A stretch of 64,000 nt of DNA from Rosellinia necatrix (GCA_021209875.1 JAGYVD010000001.1:6572001-6636000); one strand, 5' to 3'. Counted from the stretch's first letter, positions 27,530 to 42,000 are shown. Program-made: numbers and translations. The notes: generated by a model from the letters alone, not told the origin.

Positions 27530-30202
27530 ATATTAAAGGTTTCTTAAAAAAAAAAATAGTTTTATATAAATTATTATTAAAAAAGTTAAGGTTTAAAAAA
27601 TTAAATTATATTAGCTTTAAACTTATAAAATATAGCTTTTAATATTAAAAAACTATTTAATTTAAAAAGCTAAATATTATAAATTTTTTCATTATTTATA
27701 AATAAACTTAAAATTAAAATATTTTATAGCTTTTAAATTAAATAAAAGCTTTTTAATAAAGATTTCTATTATTTAATTTAAAAATAAAACTTGCTTAATA
27801 ATAAGCTTTTATTAAGATATAACTTTAAAGTTTTTTAATTATTTTATTAATATATATGCTAATAATATTTTTATTTAATTAAAATAAATAAAAAACATTA
27901 AAAACAATATAAAAAATAATTTTTAGCTATATAAAACTGGTTTTTAAAAAAATATTAATAAGTTTAGATTTAACATTAAAAAAGTCGACTATTTAAAAAT
28001 AGTTATAAAAGCTGGGGTTAAAATTAGCATTAACTCTGCTAAAATTAAAATAATTATTAACTAAAAATTTAAAAACCTAAGCTTTTAAAAAGCTATATAA
28101 TTATTTTAAGTTATTATAACTTTATATAAATATTTATATATTATATTAATAAAATAGTTATATTATTAAATTAATTATTAAAAAAAACGTATTATTTAAA
28201 AAAAAGCTTAACAAAAGCTTTTAAAAAATAAAAAACTAGCTTATATAGCATTAATACTAGCTTTTATTAACACGGAGCATTTATTTAAATAAAACAAACG
28301 TTTTAAAAACGCTATTAAAAATATAATTTTTAAAAACAACAGAATACAAAATAAAAACTAATAAAATATTTTTAAAAATAATAATTATATTTAAACAAGC
28401 TTATTTTATATAAAACTAAAACTTTTAATAATTATTTAAATATTAAAACACTGCTGTTTAAAACTATAAAATATTAGCTTTTTATAATAATAAATTATTA
28501 AGCTTAGTTATATTTTCTAAATAAAAAATATTATTTATTAAGCAAATATAATAAGCTAACGTTTTATTAAACTTTAATATTATTTTTAATATAAACTAAA
28601 AAAAAATAACGTAATAGCTGATGTTTTATTATAAAAAACAGGCGATTTATTTATTATAAAAGCTTAAAAACAAAAATAAAATATAATAATAATTGATTTA
28701 AACTAAATATAACTAATAATAATAATAATATAACTTAAAATATTTAATAAAAAGGTTATCAAAATAAAAAATCGTATTTAATAAAAATATACCTAAAAAA
28801 ATTATTTTAAAACAGCTTATTTTAAAATAATTTAGTTGAAAAAATAACACCTGAAGCATTAAAAACTTTTTTTATAAATCTGATTTAATAAATCTAATAA
28901 AAAAAATAAAAACAAAATTTAAAAGATTTTTAAAACTATATATAAATATTAAAATTAATATTAAATAATAAAACTTATTTATAAACTATATTAATTAAAA
29001 AACATATATATTAATTATAACGGTTTATTTTAAATAAAACAATATAATTAAACTGCTAAAACAGAATTTTTATTAGTTTTATTTAAAATAAAATATTAAA
29101 AATATATTAAAAACAATAACAAATATTAAAACAATAAAATTATTAAAAATAAACTAAACAAACGATTATATTTAATACTAACTTTTAAAATGTTTAAAAT
29201 ATAATAATAATTAATAGGAAAAACATGTTAAAAATAAAAAAAATATAATTATATATAAACATTTATTAATAAATTTAGTAGGTTATTAGTTATTTTATTT
29301 AAAAAAAAATATTATAAAAATATTAAATATTTAATATTTTAAAGCAGTTTATTATTTTTTAAAATATTGAAAATAAAAATATTAAATAACGCTAAGCTAT
29401 TTATTTTTAAATTTATAGCTAAACTTAATAAATTAACTAGTATTAAATATAAATAAAGCAGCATTTATTATTTATAGTTATAAAAAACTGTAAAATTTAT
29501 AAATTAAAAATTAAATTACCGATTATAATTTTATATAAATAAAAATTATAACACCTATGATGATTTTTATTAATATTTAATTTTATATAATATAATATAA
29601 TATTTAACTATAAATATATTATTATTAAAAATAGCTTGAAATATAAAGCTAAAAAACGTTTTAATAATTAATTTATTTAAAAAAAACAACGATAAACTTT
29701 TAAAAAAGCTAAAAACTGGTTAAACAGACTTAAAAGTTTAAAATAAAATATTTTAAGCTGTTATAAAAACATAAACAGAATAAAAACAATAAACTAATAA
29801 AAACAAAAAAGTAATAAATTTTAAAATAAAAACAAAATCTTTTTAAAAAAGAAGATTTTTTATATAAGTATTAATAATAAGGCTAAAATTATAAAATTTA
29901 AAACTATTAAATATAATTAAAAAAAATATAGTTATACATTAAATTTATTAAAAACTATTAAATAAAAACTTTTTATATAAACAGGTTTTAAAAATAAATA
30001 ATAACCTGTTTTTATAATAATATTAATTTTACTTCTATTAAAAAAATTAATAAAAACTAAAATTTAAAATTAAATAAATAAAACAGTTAAAAACTATAAA
30101 AAAAAAGCTTTATAATATTAAATAATTTAAAAAAAATATAACTTAAATAATACTTAATACTTAGCAGAAAACGTTAAAAATATATTAATAAAATTAAACA
30201 TG

Positions 30203-30290
30203 TTTTATAAAAAAAACTTAAACGCTGCAGAACTTTTAATACGTTTAAAAAACTAAATTAAAGCAGCAGCAGCAGATAAATTTAAACTAA
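30203..30290 (+). pseudogene. Chromodomain remnant at the 3' end of G pol
   Basis: One frame (codons from 30203) reads FYKKNLNAAELLIR and on, with a stop where Gln or Trp is likely, then an Ala run. NLxAAELL after a Trp/Glu-rich turn is the end of the chromodomain found at the C terminus of fungal Ty3/gypsy integrases (chromoviruses), which guides integration to heterochromatin. Lys codons stand where the family has Trp-Glu-Pro-Glu, as expected for G to A change. It lies about 110-200 bp before the 3' LTR3, the normal place. A near-identical remnant is at 47029-47076. Confidence 0.6.
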
Positions 30291-30402
30291 ACTATTAAAA
30301 CAATACTAAAACAGCTGGTTAAAAAATAAACAAAATATAAATAAAACAATATTAAAACATTTAAACTTAACTTTAAAAAGCTTTTATTTTTTAAAAAAAA
30401 AA

Positions 30403-30701
30403 TATTATAACTTAAAAATAACCTGGTGTATTTATTTTTTAATAAAACGATTTATTTTATAGAACTTATTTTATATATAAGTGCTAGCAGCACTAGTTAA
30501 TATATATACTTGCTAAAGCTATTTATTATACTACTGGTTACCTAGTTATTTATTATATTTATTTTACTGTACTGCTAAATATTACGCTAGTAGAACTTTA
30601 TTTATCTGCATTTATTAATTATATTAATAAATAATAAACAAACAAACTTTATATAAACAAACTATAATAAATATAGTAGACCTGTAATTTTATACCGTTT
30701 T
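30403..30701 (+). repeat. LTR3, 3' copy of G, left part
   Basis: It begins tattataacttaaaaataac right after an A-run at 30393-30402, the probable polypurine tract. It is interrupted at 30701 by R copy C, whose target duplication GTTTT is 30697-30701. It resumes at 45337. Confidence 0.85.
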
Positions 30702-30885
30702 TAACACAGTCAGAAAAAGGGGGGCTCTTATCTAGCTAGCAGAGCTAGCTAAATAAAGATTATATAGCTTAAATAAAGTAACCTAGCTTAAAAAGCTTCC
30801 AGTCTTTGCAGGACCAGAAGCTTTTATTTAATCTATATTATATTTTATAAACTTAATATTATATTACTTTTAGTAATTTTTACTA
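30702..30885 (+). repeat. LTR1, 5' LTR of R copy C
   Basis: 184 bp, taacacagtcag to tttttacta. The first 80 bp are only lightly mutated, the rest AT-converted. The altered primer site aatagtatagta follows at 30886-30897. Confidence 0.9.
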
Positions 30886-31267
30886 AATAGTATAGTAAGT
30901 TTTATAATTATACAACTTTATACTTTAGTCTATTTTTTTTTTTGTGCTGGCAGATAAAATACGTTTAGTTTTTTAATGTTTATATATATTTAAACTTTAA
31001 TATAGCTTTTTTTTATATTTCAAGCAGCGCTGTTTATAAAAAAAATAAAATTGCTAGCTTTTAAGCTTAACTGTTGCTAGCAAGATTTATTAGTATTTAT
31101 TTAATAAATTTAATAGTTTAATCGATTTAATAGATTTTATGTTAGCTAACTAAGCGATTATTATATTTTAAAACAACAGCAGTTAAATCTAACTATATAT
31201 TATATTTTAAACAGCATTACTATATCTAGCTATTAATATATTACAATAATTTATTGTTTTTTTAAAC

Positions 31268-31524
31268 TGTTAGAGTAGGCAAGGGGTGCCAGGCTTGGCA
31301 CCACCAGTTGCCCCACTGTAAGATTAGATAAGGTGGCCCAGGCCACCTGGGCTAGCCCACTTGGGCTAGGCCCACCCACCTACCTGTACTAGTAAGTGGA
31401 ATTCTAGGACTGCACCTAGAATTCCACCATCTTCATCACCAACACACCTACAACACCACAAACTAGACCAGCATACAGCAAAATACAGCTATTTACAGCT
31501 TCATACCCCTGACCAGACTTATCA
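31268..31524 (+). repeat. Solo LTR, 257 bp, inside R copy C
   Basis: It starts TGTTAGAGTAGG and ends GACTTATCA, flanked by TAAAC (31263-31267 and 31525-31529). R copy A carries the uninterrupted site near 4150-4200. Normal GC, no RIP. Hairpins are GGTGCCA-ggct-TGGCACC (31285-31302) and AGGTGGCC-ca-GGCCACCT (31331-31348). It is distantly like the 10731-10938 LTR (agattagata...gtggcc, attcta...gaattcc), so the two may be sister families. Confidence 0.9.
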
Positions 31525-32342
31525 TAAACTTTAATTATTTTAGTATTAAATATTTAACGACTACAGTATTATAATTACCTGTTTTTTTAAACTTTAATTA
31601 GTATTATATTTAAATAATAAAAATTATAACTTATAATTAATGCTAGCTTTATTTTTTTAAAAGCCTGCGTTAGGTTTTTTAATAAGCATGCAAGTTTTTA
31701 ATAATATTTAATTATACTTTTTATTTTATTTTTAATTTTAAAATTTAATTTTGTTTTAAAACATATATATAAATATAAATTTATAAAACAGTTAATAATA
31801 TTTATTAGTTTAATTATAAAATTATATAACTTATATATATTTATTTTATTATTAATACTAATTTAAATTTTAACTACCAATTTATATAAACTTAATAATT
31901 GTTAATATATTAGAACGTAAAACCAACTTAGAATTTTTAGTACTTAAAAAAATTTAGAATAGTTTTAGTAGTTAAAAATTTATTTTTAAAGCTTATAAAA
32001 GCTAACAAAATTAATACAACAAGTTAAAAAATAATAAAATTAAAATAAAAAAGTATACTAAAAGTATTAAAGCAGCAAAAATAGTTAATTAATTAATATA
32101 ACAACTAAATAATGCTAAAATATTAGCCGATATAAAAACTTTAGCTTTTAAAATAATTTATTGCGCTATTAATTAGATATTTAAAGCTACATTAAATATA
32201 ACTAGATATGCAGCAGTACTACTTGTTTAATTTTAATATTTTAAATATTAATATCTAATTATAACTATATTAGTATTAAAACTATTATTTAAATTATTTA
32301 TTTTGATGCTTTTAATAAAACTAGCATAAGTTTTAGTAGTAC

Positions 32343-32612
32343 TGTCATGACCCACAGCCATGATGGCCCTGATTGGCTGCACGAATAAGTGGCCTGGCGG
32401 CCCCTGATTAGTTCCCCGGCTAAGTAGGTACAAGAGGAGGTGGTGAATACGGTAGGCCAGTCATGTAGTAAATAGCCAGTGGTATATATAAGTAGGAATT
32501 CTAGCCGGCGGCCTTATATATAGTTTTTTTTTTTTTTAATTTTAGTTTTTTTTTTTTTAATATATAGGTATAATTAAGCTCTGTTTTAACTGCTGCTATT
32601 GCAGCTATTATA
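32343..32612 (+). repeat. 5' LTR of the gypsy element
   Basis: 270 bp, TGTCATGACCCACAGCC to CAGCTATTATA. The first 170 bp keep normal composition, including ggcctggcggcccctg. A TATATATAA-like box is near 32490 and an AT-rich tract follows. A minus-strand open frame across the LTR start is accidental. Confidence 0.92.
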
Positions 32613-34254
32613 AAACTAAGGTTTATTTTTTATTGTTTAAAAAAACGTTAAATTCTTTTAATTGATTAAACAACTAATTAATTAATTAATTTATTAAAAC
32701 GTTATAGCAAAAAAAAATAATCTAATTTTTTTAGCGGAAGCTAAGCAATAAATACGCTTTAAAAAAAACAACTTAAATAAACTAGCTTTATATAATAATG
32801 CCTAATATAACTATTATAAACTCCGGCGTTAATTTTTAAAGTTTATAAAATTATTAATATAAGCTAATAATATTAATATAGCCAGGCGCTTTAATTAAAA
32901 AAATAAAAGCTATAATAAAAACAAAAAAATAAAAAAATAAACTTATTAATACTTTTATATTAAAATTATATTATTAGCAGTAATAATTAAAATATATATA
33001 TAGCTAGTTTTATAAAACTTTATAAAATTTTATAAAATAAATAAAACTAACGCTGTTTATTTTATTATAAACAAATAAATAAAAATAACTTTTATAATAA
33101 TAATAAATAAAAAAAAGATGTGTTTTTTATAAAACAGCTTTATAAACTTTTAATAATTTATAAAATTAATTTAAAACTATTTTAAAAATATATATTATAA
33201 ATTTAAATACTGCTTTTTATTTATAAACACTGTTTAAAATATTTTAAAAATATTATTAATATAATTAATAATATTAATAATAACTTTATATAAATAATAC
33301 GTTAAATAAATTAATTTAGCTTAAAAACAAAAAATTAAAGCTAACTTAAACTAAGCTTTAATTAAAGCTAACAAAAAATTAAAATTTTAAAAACTAAATT
33401 ATTATAATATTTATTTAATTAAGCAAACTTAATAGTCGTTTAAAAATTATTATAAAACTTAACCTAAAACTTTAAACTTATAATATATTAAAAAAATTAA
33501 AATTAATTTTTAAAGCCGCTAAACTTTTTATATTTATAAATAAAAACTAATAAAAATAAATCGGAGATAAAGTTTAAATATTAGTTAATATTTTTAAAAA
33601 CAAACTTATTAAAAACAGCGACTATTTTTAATATAAATTAAAAAATCGATTATATTATTAATTATATAAAAATAAAACTTTTAAAGTTTTATGCTGTTTA
33701 TTATTAATAATTATAATAAATTAATATTAAAAACTAATTAAAAATATTAAACTATTTATTTTTATTTTATAATAATTTTAATAAATATAAAAAGCTAAAA
33801 TTAAATATTAAAACTTAAAAATAATAACAAATAATAAATTTATTTTGTTTTATATTAAATTTATTTATTAAACTAGTGCAGCAAAAGTTAACTTAAAAAA
33901 CTTTAAACAGGATATATATAACAAGTTGTTTAAACGTTTAAATAAACTCTACGTAAACAAGCTATATAACAATATAATAGATTTTTTTATTTATTATAAA
34001 TATATGCAGTTATATAACTATTAACAACAGAAAAACTTTATTTAAAGCAAAGCTTTAAAAAAAAAAATATAAAAAAAAACCAAAAACTAGAAAAATTTTA
34101 ATTATAGCTGCTAAAAATAGTTTTTAACCGGAAAATATTTATTAATTATAAAATAATAATAAAAAATAACAATTATTAAATAAATAAAAACAGAAGAAAA
34201 ATTTATGCTAAACTAAAACTAAACTAATTTAAAGTTTTTATTTTAAAAAACAAA

Positions 34255-34296
34255 TGTTTTATTTCTTATAAACAAAAATACCGTAATAATAATTGC
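34255..34296 (+). pseudogene. Gag zinc-knuckle remnant of the gypsy element
   Basis: The codons read C-F-I-S-Y-K-Q-K-Y-R-N-N-N-C. The spacing fits the nucleocapsid C-x2-C-x4-H-x4-C knuckle that binds element RNA. The two outer Cys are kept. The inner Cys position is now Ser, and the His position is Tyr, explained by CAC to TAC. It lies about 1.6 kb after the 5' LTR, the expected end of gag. Confidence 0.6.
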
Positions 34297-36087
34297 TTTT
34301 ATAAATGCAACTTTAACGGACTAAATAATATATATATTAATATTATTTTTATAAAAACTATAAAAACAGATTATATAAAAAAATAAACATAAATAAAAAA
34401 AAAAAAAAAACAGCTTAAAATAACTAAACTTTTTTTAAGCAAAAATATTAATATTTAATATAATATAATATAAAAAATCTTATTTAATTTTTAAAAATAT
34501 ATTAAAAAAACCCGCTTTTAAAAATTATATTATAATAAATAATACATTTATATTATTTATGAAAACTTTAATTAATATAAAAGCAAATATATATATTTTA
34601 ATTAATATAATTTTTGCTATGCAAATAATAAAATATTTAAAACTTAAAATTATAACAAGTTTTAAACCAGCTATTATTACTAAATATAACAGTAATTCAA
34701 CTTAATAAATAAACTTAGCTTTAAAATTATATTTTAAAATATAAAAAAACCATATAAAAACTTTTTAATAATTATTAATATAAAATATAACGTAATTATT
34801 AAAAAAATATTATAACTATTATAACGTGCTAATAAATTTTTGCGTAAACAACTTTTATTTTTAAACAACTAAAAACTTTAATATTAAATTTTAAAATTTT
34901 AATAAATAAAGCAGAAAACTTATTAAAATATTTTAAATATTAAAAAATATTGCTTAAAAAAACTAATAAATTAAAAAGATGAAAAACGTAAAAATAATTA
35001 ACTTAATTAAGTACAGCAAAAAAAAATTATAAATTTAAAATATTTTAAATTAAATATAGTAAAAGTTATTTAATTAAAAGTTATACCGACTATTAAAAAC
35101 ATAAGCTTAAAAATCTTTATTCTTTTAAAACTACTCCGGTGCAAGTTTTAAAACTTTAACATTAACAGGTGCTTTAAACAAAAATAAAACTATATAAAAA
35201 TATATAAAATAAAAAAATATTAAACTAAAAAATTAAACTAACTTTTAAAATAATAAAAACTAAGCTTAAAATAAAAACTCTGCTGAAAAAAACAGTTAAA
35301 GCTTTTATTAATTTTAATAAAATATTATTAAATAATATAAATATTAACTAATAAAAATTACAACTATTAAAACTACAGCTTTTAATATAACGTTATAATA
35401 AAATAATATAATATATTATAATATAATTATATTATATAAAATTAATAAAATAATAAATAATAAATAATAAAAACTTAAAATAAACTATTATTTAAAAATA
35501 AAATAAAATTAAAAAAACTTGTAAAAATTATTTTAAAAGCTTATTATAAATATTTAAATGTTTTTTAAAAGCTGCTTTAAACAACCTGCTTTTATATAAG
35601 CTAAAAATAAATTACTGCTTAATTTTAAATTAAAACTTAAAAATATTAAAATATAATCTTTTTATAAAATATTATTTAAAAAGCTAAAACCTGCTAATAA
35701 TATATTTATAATAATTTAGCAAAAAATTTATAAAGCTTATACTAGTTTTTAAGCTGCTTTTATATTATTTATATAAAAAATAACAGATTATTATGTTTAT
35801 GTATTAATTATAAAAATTAAACGTTTTAATATAAAAAATTAATATTTGTTATTATTAATTAAAAAATATTAGTTTATATAATATAAGCTAAAATATTTAT
35901 TAAAATTAATATTAAATAAATATTTTATTATATTTATATTATAAAAAAATAAAAAGTTAACTATTTTTAAATGTAATATAAAGTTTATTAGTTTAAAATA
36001 CTGCTTTTAAATTAATTAATAAGCTAGCAACTTTTAAAAATATATTAATAATATATTATAAAAATATTTAAATATTTTTATATAGCT

Positions 36088-36111
36088 TATATTAATAATA
36101 TTTTAATTTAT
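36088..36111 (+). pseudogene. Reverse transcriptase YxDD box remnant of the gypsy element
   Basis: The codons read Y-I-N-N-I-L-I-Y. The family motif is Y-[IV]-D-D-I-L-[IV]-[YF], the metal-binding catalytic centre; both Asp codons GAT have become AAT, as RIP does. The frame is the same as the zinc knuckle. The catalytic acids are lost. Confidence 0.65.
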
Positions 36112-38807
36112 TTAAATAATAAACTAAAACATTTATATTATATAAATAAAATATTATTATGTTTTAAAAAATAAAATTATAAGCTAATTTAAAAAATATA
36201 AGTTTTATATAAAAAACTAAGTTTTTAAATTTATAATTTAAATTAAAAAAAAAAAGTTAATTTTAATAAAATTAAAATTATTTATAACTAAAAACATTTA
36301 AAAAAAAATAAAACATTATTAAAAAAATATAATTATTTTTAAGTTTTTATAACTTTTATAAAAGTTTATTTATAAATATAAATAAATAATTAAACTATTA
36401 AATAATTTAATTTATATTAAAACTAATTTAATTTAATTAAACTTGTGCTAAAAACGTTTAAAACGTTAAAAATAAACTAATTAACTCGTTAATATTAAAA
36501 CATTTTAACTATAAAAATAACACTTAAATAAAAACAAATATATTTAATAATATAACCGCCGGCGTTTTATTATAAAAAAACTAGAAACGTTTTATAACAG
36601 CTAGTTATATTTTATTTAAAAACTTTTATAATATAAAATTAAGTTGTAATATTTATAATAAAAAATACTAATAGTAGTTAAAAACTGCTTTATTAAAAAC
36701 AGAATTAATAAGTTTATAATAACTATACTTGTTTTTAGTTATTATAAATTATGCTATATTAAAATATTTTAATATAAAAAATTTTAAATTTAAAATAAGC
36801 TAAATAAGCTTAGCTTATTATATATTATAACTTTAATATTATATATTGCTTAAAATTAAAAATATAATAATAAATATTTTTTAAACAAATAAAAGATTTA
36901 AAAATATAAAAACAATAAAAAACAAATAAAAATTATAGTTTTTTTAAATTAATAATTTTAAACTAATAAAAATCATATATAAAATATATATGAAAAAAAT
37001 ATTATATTTTACCGCTATTAAAAATAATATTTATAAATATAATATTTAAAGCTAATTAATATAACACTAGCTTAAATAAATATTAAAAAAGCTTAAGCTA
37101 ATAAAAATTTTAATTAATTAATATTAAAAACTTTTTATTATATAAAAAATTAATTGTTTTTAAATTAAATAATTTATAAACTTAAATAATTAAAAAGCTT
37201 ACGTAAAACTAGCAACAGTATATTTAAATCGCGGAAAAATAAAACGTTTAATGTTCTAACATTATTAATAATTAAAGCTATATTATAAAATTAATTAATA
37301 TATAGCAAATTATTTTTATTGTTTTATAAAATTTTTATAATAAAATATTAAAAAACTAACTTTTTATTAATATTAAAATATATATAACAATATATAATAA
37401 TTAATTTTAAAAGTTTTTTAAAAATAAATATAAAAATAATATAATATTTTATATAATTAAGAAACTATTAAAATTAATATAAACAACTATATATAAAAAA
37501 TCAGTAATAATAAAAATACAGCTAAAATATATTATAAAAGTTTTTATTAAATATATAAATAATTGAAAATAATAATTAATAATAAAAAAGCTTTATTATT
37601 GCCGATTTTATAAATAAACTATTAAAAATCTATAATATAAAACTAAACTTTTTGCAGCAAAATATTATTAATTAATAAAATAAATTAACAGCTATAATTA
37701 TATATTAACTACTTTTAAAAAATTAGGTTAAAATATTTTTAGTTTTAAACGTTATATAAACGTTTTTATTTTATAAAACTTTAAAAAGCTATTTTTAAAA
37801 AATACTAATAAAAAACTAATATATATAATATTTAATTAAAAGTTTTAAACAAAAATAAAACAATTATAAAAAAATGAATTAAAAAAACTATTTAAAAAAA
37901 TGTTTAAAAGTTTATAAAAAATCCGTGATTATATTAAAAAATAAAAATATAAATATAAAAATATAACAATAAATAATTATATAAGCTAATAAATGTTAAT
38001 AAAACTTAAACTTTATAATTAAAAATTATATATTTATATTATAAAAAAAAAAAAAATTAATTTATTTAATAATAAGCTAAACTATTTAATAATATAACAA
38101 GCTTATAAAATTATTAATATTAAAACCGACCGTTTTAATATATTTAAACTAAAATTATTAATAATATAATAAAAAACCGCTAATTTTATACAAAACAATT
38201 ATAAAATACGTTAATAATTTTTATTTAAACTAAAAATACTTTGATTAAAAAAAAATAATTAATAAAACGTTAGAAAAAAAAATAAAAATAAAAAATCTTA
38301 TTATTAAAAATCTAAAAAAAACTATTTTATAAAATGTTTTAAAAAGCTAAAAATATAACAATAATTAATATTTAACTGCAAACTTAAAAACGTTTTAATT
38401 AAGCTAAAAAATATTATAATAAATATTTAAAAAAGCAGAACTATTAAAACAGCTATAAAATTAAATTAAAGCAGCTAAAAAAATATAATTATTAAAGCAT
38501 ATAAAAATAATAATATATTAAAAATAAAATATAGCTAAAATTATAAATAAAACATAAATAGCATAATAAATAACTTAATTAAAAATAAATTAAATAAAAA
38601 TTAACTAATTAATATAATAAATATAAAACTAGAAATTAAAAACTTTTAAACTTTAATTAATTATATATATTAAAAATATTTTTTACTGCTTAAAAATAAT
38701 TTAAAAATTTTTAGTTTAAGCTTTAAATATAATATAAACAGCTTTAAAAAAAATCAGTTTAGCATGTTTTTAGTTCTACGCAGCTAAAAACTTAAACTAA
38801 ATCTTTT

Positions 38808-38821
38808 TGCAAAAAAAAAAT
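38808..38821 (+). promoter_or_regulatory. Polypurine tract of the gypsy element
   Basis: gcaaaaaaaaaat directly before the 3' LTR start at 38822. This is where plus-strand DNA synthesis would be primed. The A-run is probably a G/A tract driven to A. Confidence 0.6.
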
Positions 38822-39090
38822 TATTATAACCTACAGCTATAATAGCCCTGATTAGCTGCATAAATAAATAGCTTAGCAGCCCTTGATTAATTCCCCGGCT
38901 AAATAGGTACAAAAGAAAGTAATAAATACAGTAGGCCAGTCATGTAGTAAATAGCTAGTAATATATAGAAGTAGAAATTCTGGCCGTTAGCCCTATATAT
39001 AGTTCTTTTTTTTTCTTAATTTTAGTTTTTCTTTTTAATATATAGGTATAATTGAGCTCCGCTCCAACTACTGCTATTACAGCTATTACA
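38822..39090 (+). repeat. 3' LTR of the gypsy element
   Basis: 269 bp. The start TATTATAACCTACAGC differs from the 5' LTR start TGTCATGACCCACAGC only by C:G to T:A changes, each at a CpA/TpG in the less mutated copy. The end is GCTATTACA, canonical. Confidence 0.92.
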
Positions 39091-42000
39091 AATACTAATA
39101 TTTATTACTCCGAGAGTTTATTTTAAAATATAAGCTATATATTTATTAATAAAAGTTTTATTTATTAAAACAGCATAATAATATGTAAAGTTTTTTACAT
39201 TAGTTTAAATATAATATATCTACAACATTTTTTGTTATAATATTTTTAAAACTGTAATATTTAATAATTAATAAAAACCTATTAAAACTATTTTTGTTAA
39301 ACAATAATTTTAATAATTTAAATAGTTTAAATATAAATAATAATAAAAGCGGTAAAAAAACTTTTAAAACGACTTTTTAAGTAAAAAAGTCGGGGTAATA
39401 AAATAACGATAGATATAAAAAAAAAAAAATTAAAAAAAAAATATTATATATTTAACAGTTTTATTTTTTTATTATATAATAACTATATAAAACGGGCTAA
39501 TATTAATTAGTTTAACTTAAATAAAAAAATAAAACAAGATAAAATAAATAGCTAATAAAAAGAAGCTGATTTTTATTAATATATTTTATTTTATAAAAAA
39601 ATTAATTTATTTTTAAAAATTTAAAAATAGTAGAACAGAATATTTAATAAATACTAATTATGTTTTAAACATTTTTAAAAAGTTTAGCAGTTTTATAATA
39701 AAATAATAAATTAATTACTAATAAACAATTAAAGCTTAAAGTATAAAAATTAAATGTTATTTTAAATAAAATAACTATTTAATTTAATATATAATCTACT
39801 ATAGTAATAAAATGTTTTATTTAAACTAAATTGTTATTAAAAGATATTATATACTAAAATATTATTTTTATTATGTTTATATAAAAAAACTAAAATATAT
39901 TTAAGCTATAAAAACTTTAAACGTTAATAATAGAAATTAATATAGCGTTATAATTTTAATATAAACTAGCATAGATTTTAAAATTAAGTAATATTTTTTA
40001 ACGGCTGATATAAAAGATATTTTAGCAGAATATATAACTTAAATCGCTAAAATAAAGCTTTTTTTAATAGCAGCCGTAAACAATAAGTATTTATAAATTA
40101 AAAAAAATAATTAAAACTACCATAAAATGTTTAACAATTAAAAAAAGAAGCGTTAAAAAAACGTAGATTAAAACACAAATAAAAAGAAGTAATATAATAA
40201 AAATAAAAGAAAAAGCTATAAGCCCGAATAAAAAAAGAAAATAACAAGAAAAAAAATAGCTAAAATAAACGTAAAAAAAAATATAATTATTATTAAAAAA
40301 AGCATGCTAATAGAATTCAGTTAGACTTATTAATATTAAATTAAACAGCGATAAAATGTTTATTATAATTAATCGTAGCTAATTATATAAATATTATAAT
40401 TAAATATTTAATTTAGAGTATAACTAGGGCTAATATATTGCATGTTATACTAAACGTTCAGCTAAATATATATAAAATATATTATTTTTAATTAAATATA
40501 TTTATAAGCGATATAATATATTGTTTATATTATATAATATATTATTTTAATATTTATATAAAGGCAACCGTTTTAATATTATATTAAAAATTATATAAAA
40601 TTGTTTTTTTTAATAAAACTAATTAAAAATATAGCAGTAAACAAAATTATAAACTTCAACAAAAAAATAAATTAATTATATTGTTTATTTAAAAGCATTT
40701 AAAAGTTATATAACTTTAAAAAGCAAAAATAAAAACAATAATTTTTATATTTTAAAGTTATTATTTAAAAATCTATTAATAATAAAAATATTATAATAAG
40801 CGTAAAATAAACTATTTTTATTTAATAATAATAAAACAATGATTAAATAAATTTAAAAATATTTTTAAAATAAACAAGCTACATTTAAAAAGTTAAAAGT
40901 AATTAAATAAAATATAAACAAAAACAATAGTAAAATTTTATATTTTAAGCAATAATAATTATAAATTTTTCTTATTATTAAATTTATAAATATAGATTAA
41001 GTTATAAAAAAATTATATTAAAATGTTGTTAAAAGGAATTTTTAAATATTTACAAAATATTAATTAACTATAGTTTAAATATATTTACTTTTTTTAATAT
41101 TTTTAAAACAAACTTATATGTTTATAAAACAACTTTAGTATAAAAAGTTATTTTAACGCTGAAAATATTAAAACTAGCATTAGCTAAATATAAACTATTA
41201 TTAAAAAACAAGATTTTATATTTAAGCTATTACAAAAAATAATATAGCAGTTTTAATTAAGTTTATAACTTTTATAAATATAATAATTGCTAATCTGTTT
41301 TTAAAATTAAAATTATTTTTAAAAATATTTAAATAAATATAATTAAAAATAACTATATTAAAAATTAAATATTAAAAATATATAAAAATTTTTTAAAAGC
41401 TGTAATAGTAGCTGCAGGCCTAATAGCAGCTAAAACTATAAATATAATTAATATATCGCTAATTAATACTGGCTTGTTAATTAACACGTTTTAAAATATT
41501 TTATTAGCTATTAATTTTAATATTTTTATATTTAAAAATAAAATATATATTTTTAACAAGTTTAAATTATTAAACGTGTATTTATTAGTAGACTTTATTT
41601 TAATAACTTTTATTTTAACAGCTATTATTATTAATATATATTAAAAACGTAATATAACGTGAAACTTAGACTTAATTATGATAAAAACTTGCGCGATTAT
41701 TAAAATAATTAACGCGTTAAAATAACACGGAATTTTTTTAAAAGGATTTTTTTTTAATAAAATTTTTAATATAATAAACGCGACTAATATAATACACATA
41801 ATAAATAAAGTTAATATAATTAACGCGTTTATAGCAAAAGCTAGCAAATAGCTAAATAAAGCCTTAAAGCTTAAAATTTTAAAAATTCTATTAATACTAA
41901 ATATAAAAAATCTTAATAAAAAAAATAAAATTAAAGCTTTAAATAAACAGTTTATTTATATAAAAAAAGATATTATAGCACTAGAAATTCTAAAGTTGTT

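Larger units (their letters stand above)
32343..39090 (+). mobile_element. Complete Ty3/gypsy retrotransposon, 6748 bp, RIPed
   Basis: LTRs 32343-32612 and 38822-39090; target duplication AGTAC (32338-32342) and AATAC (39091-39095), the difference being a G to A change. It is inserted in R copy C: the flanks join to match copies A (about 2860-2950) and B (about 54420-54500). Markers in order on the plus strand are a gag zinc knuckle (34255-34296), reverse transcriptase YxDD (36088-36099), a possible GPY/F-type integrase tail (38068-38130) and a polypurine run (38808-38820). Reverse transcriptase followed by about 2.7 kb of sequence fits the gypsy order. The three coding markers are in the same frame, suggesting one long gag-pol frame originally. 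None is intact. Confidence 0.92.

Noticed and set aside
27211..32433. Minus-strand frames at 27211-27396 and 32248-32433
   Set aside because: They run across the LTR2 and gypsy LTR boundaries respectively, joining unrelated sequences. They are chance frames in GC-normal LTR DNA.
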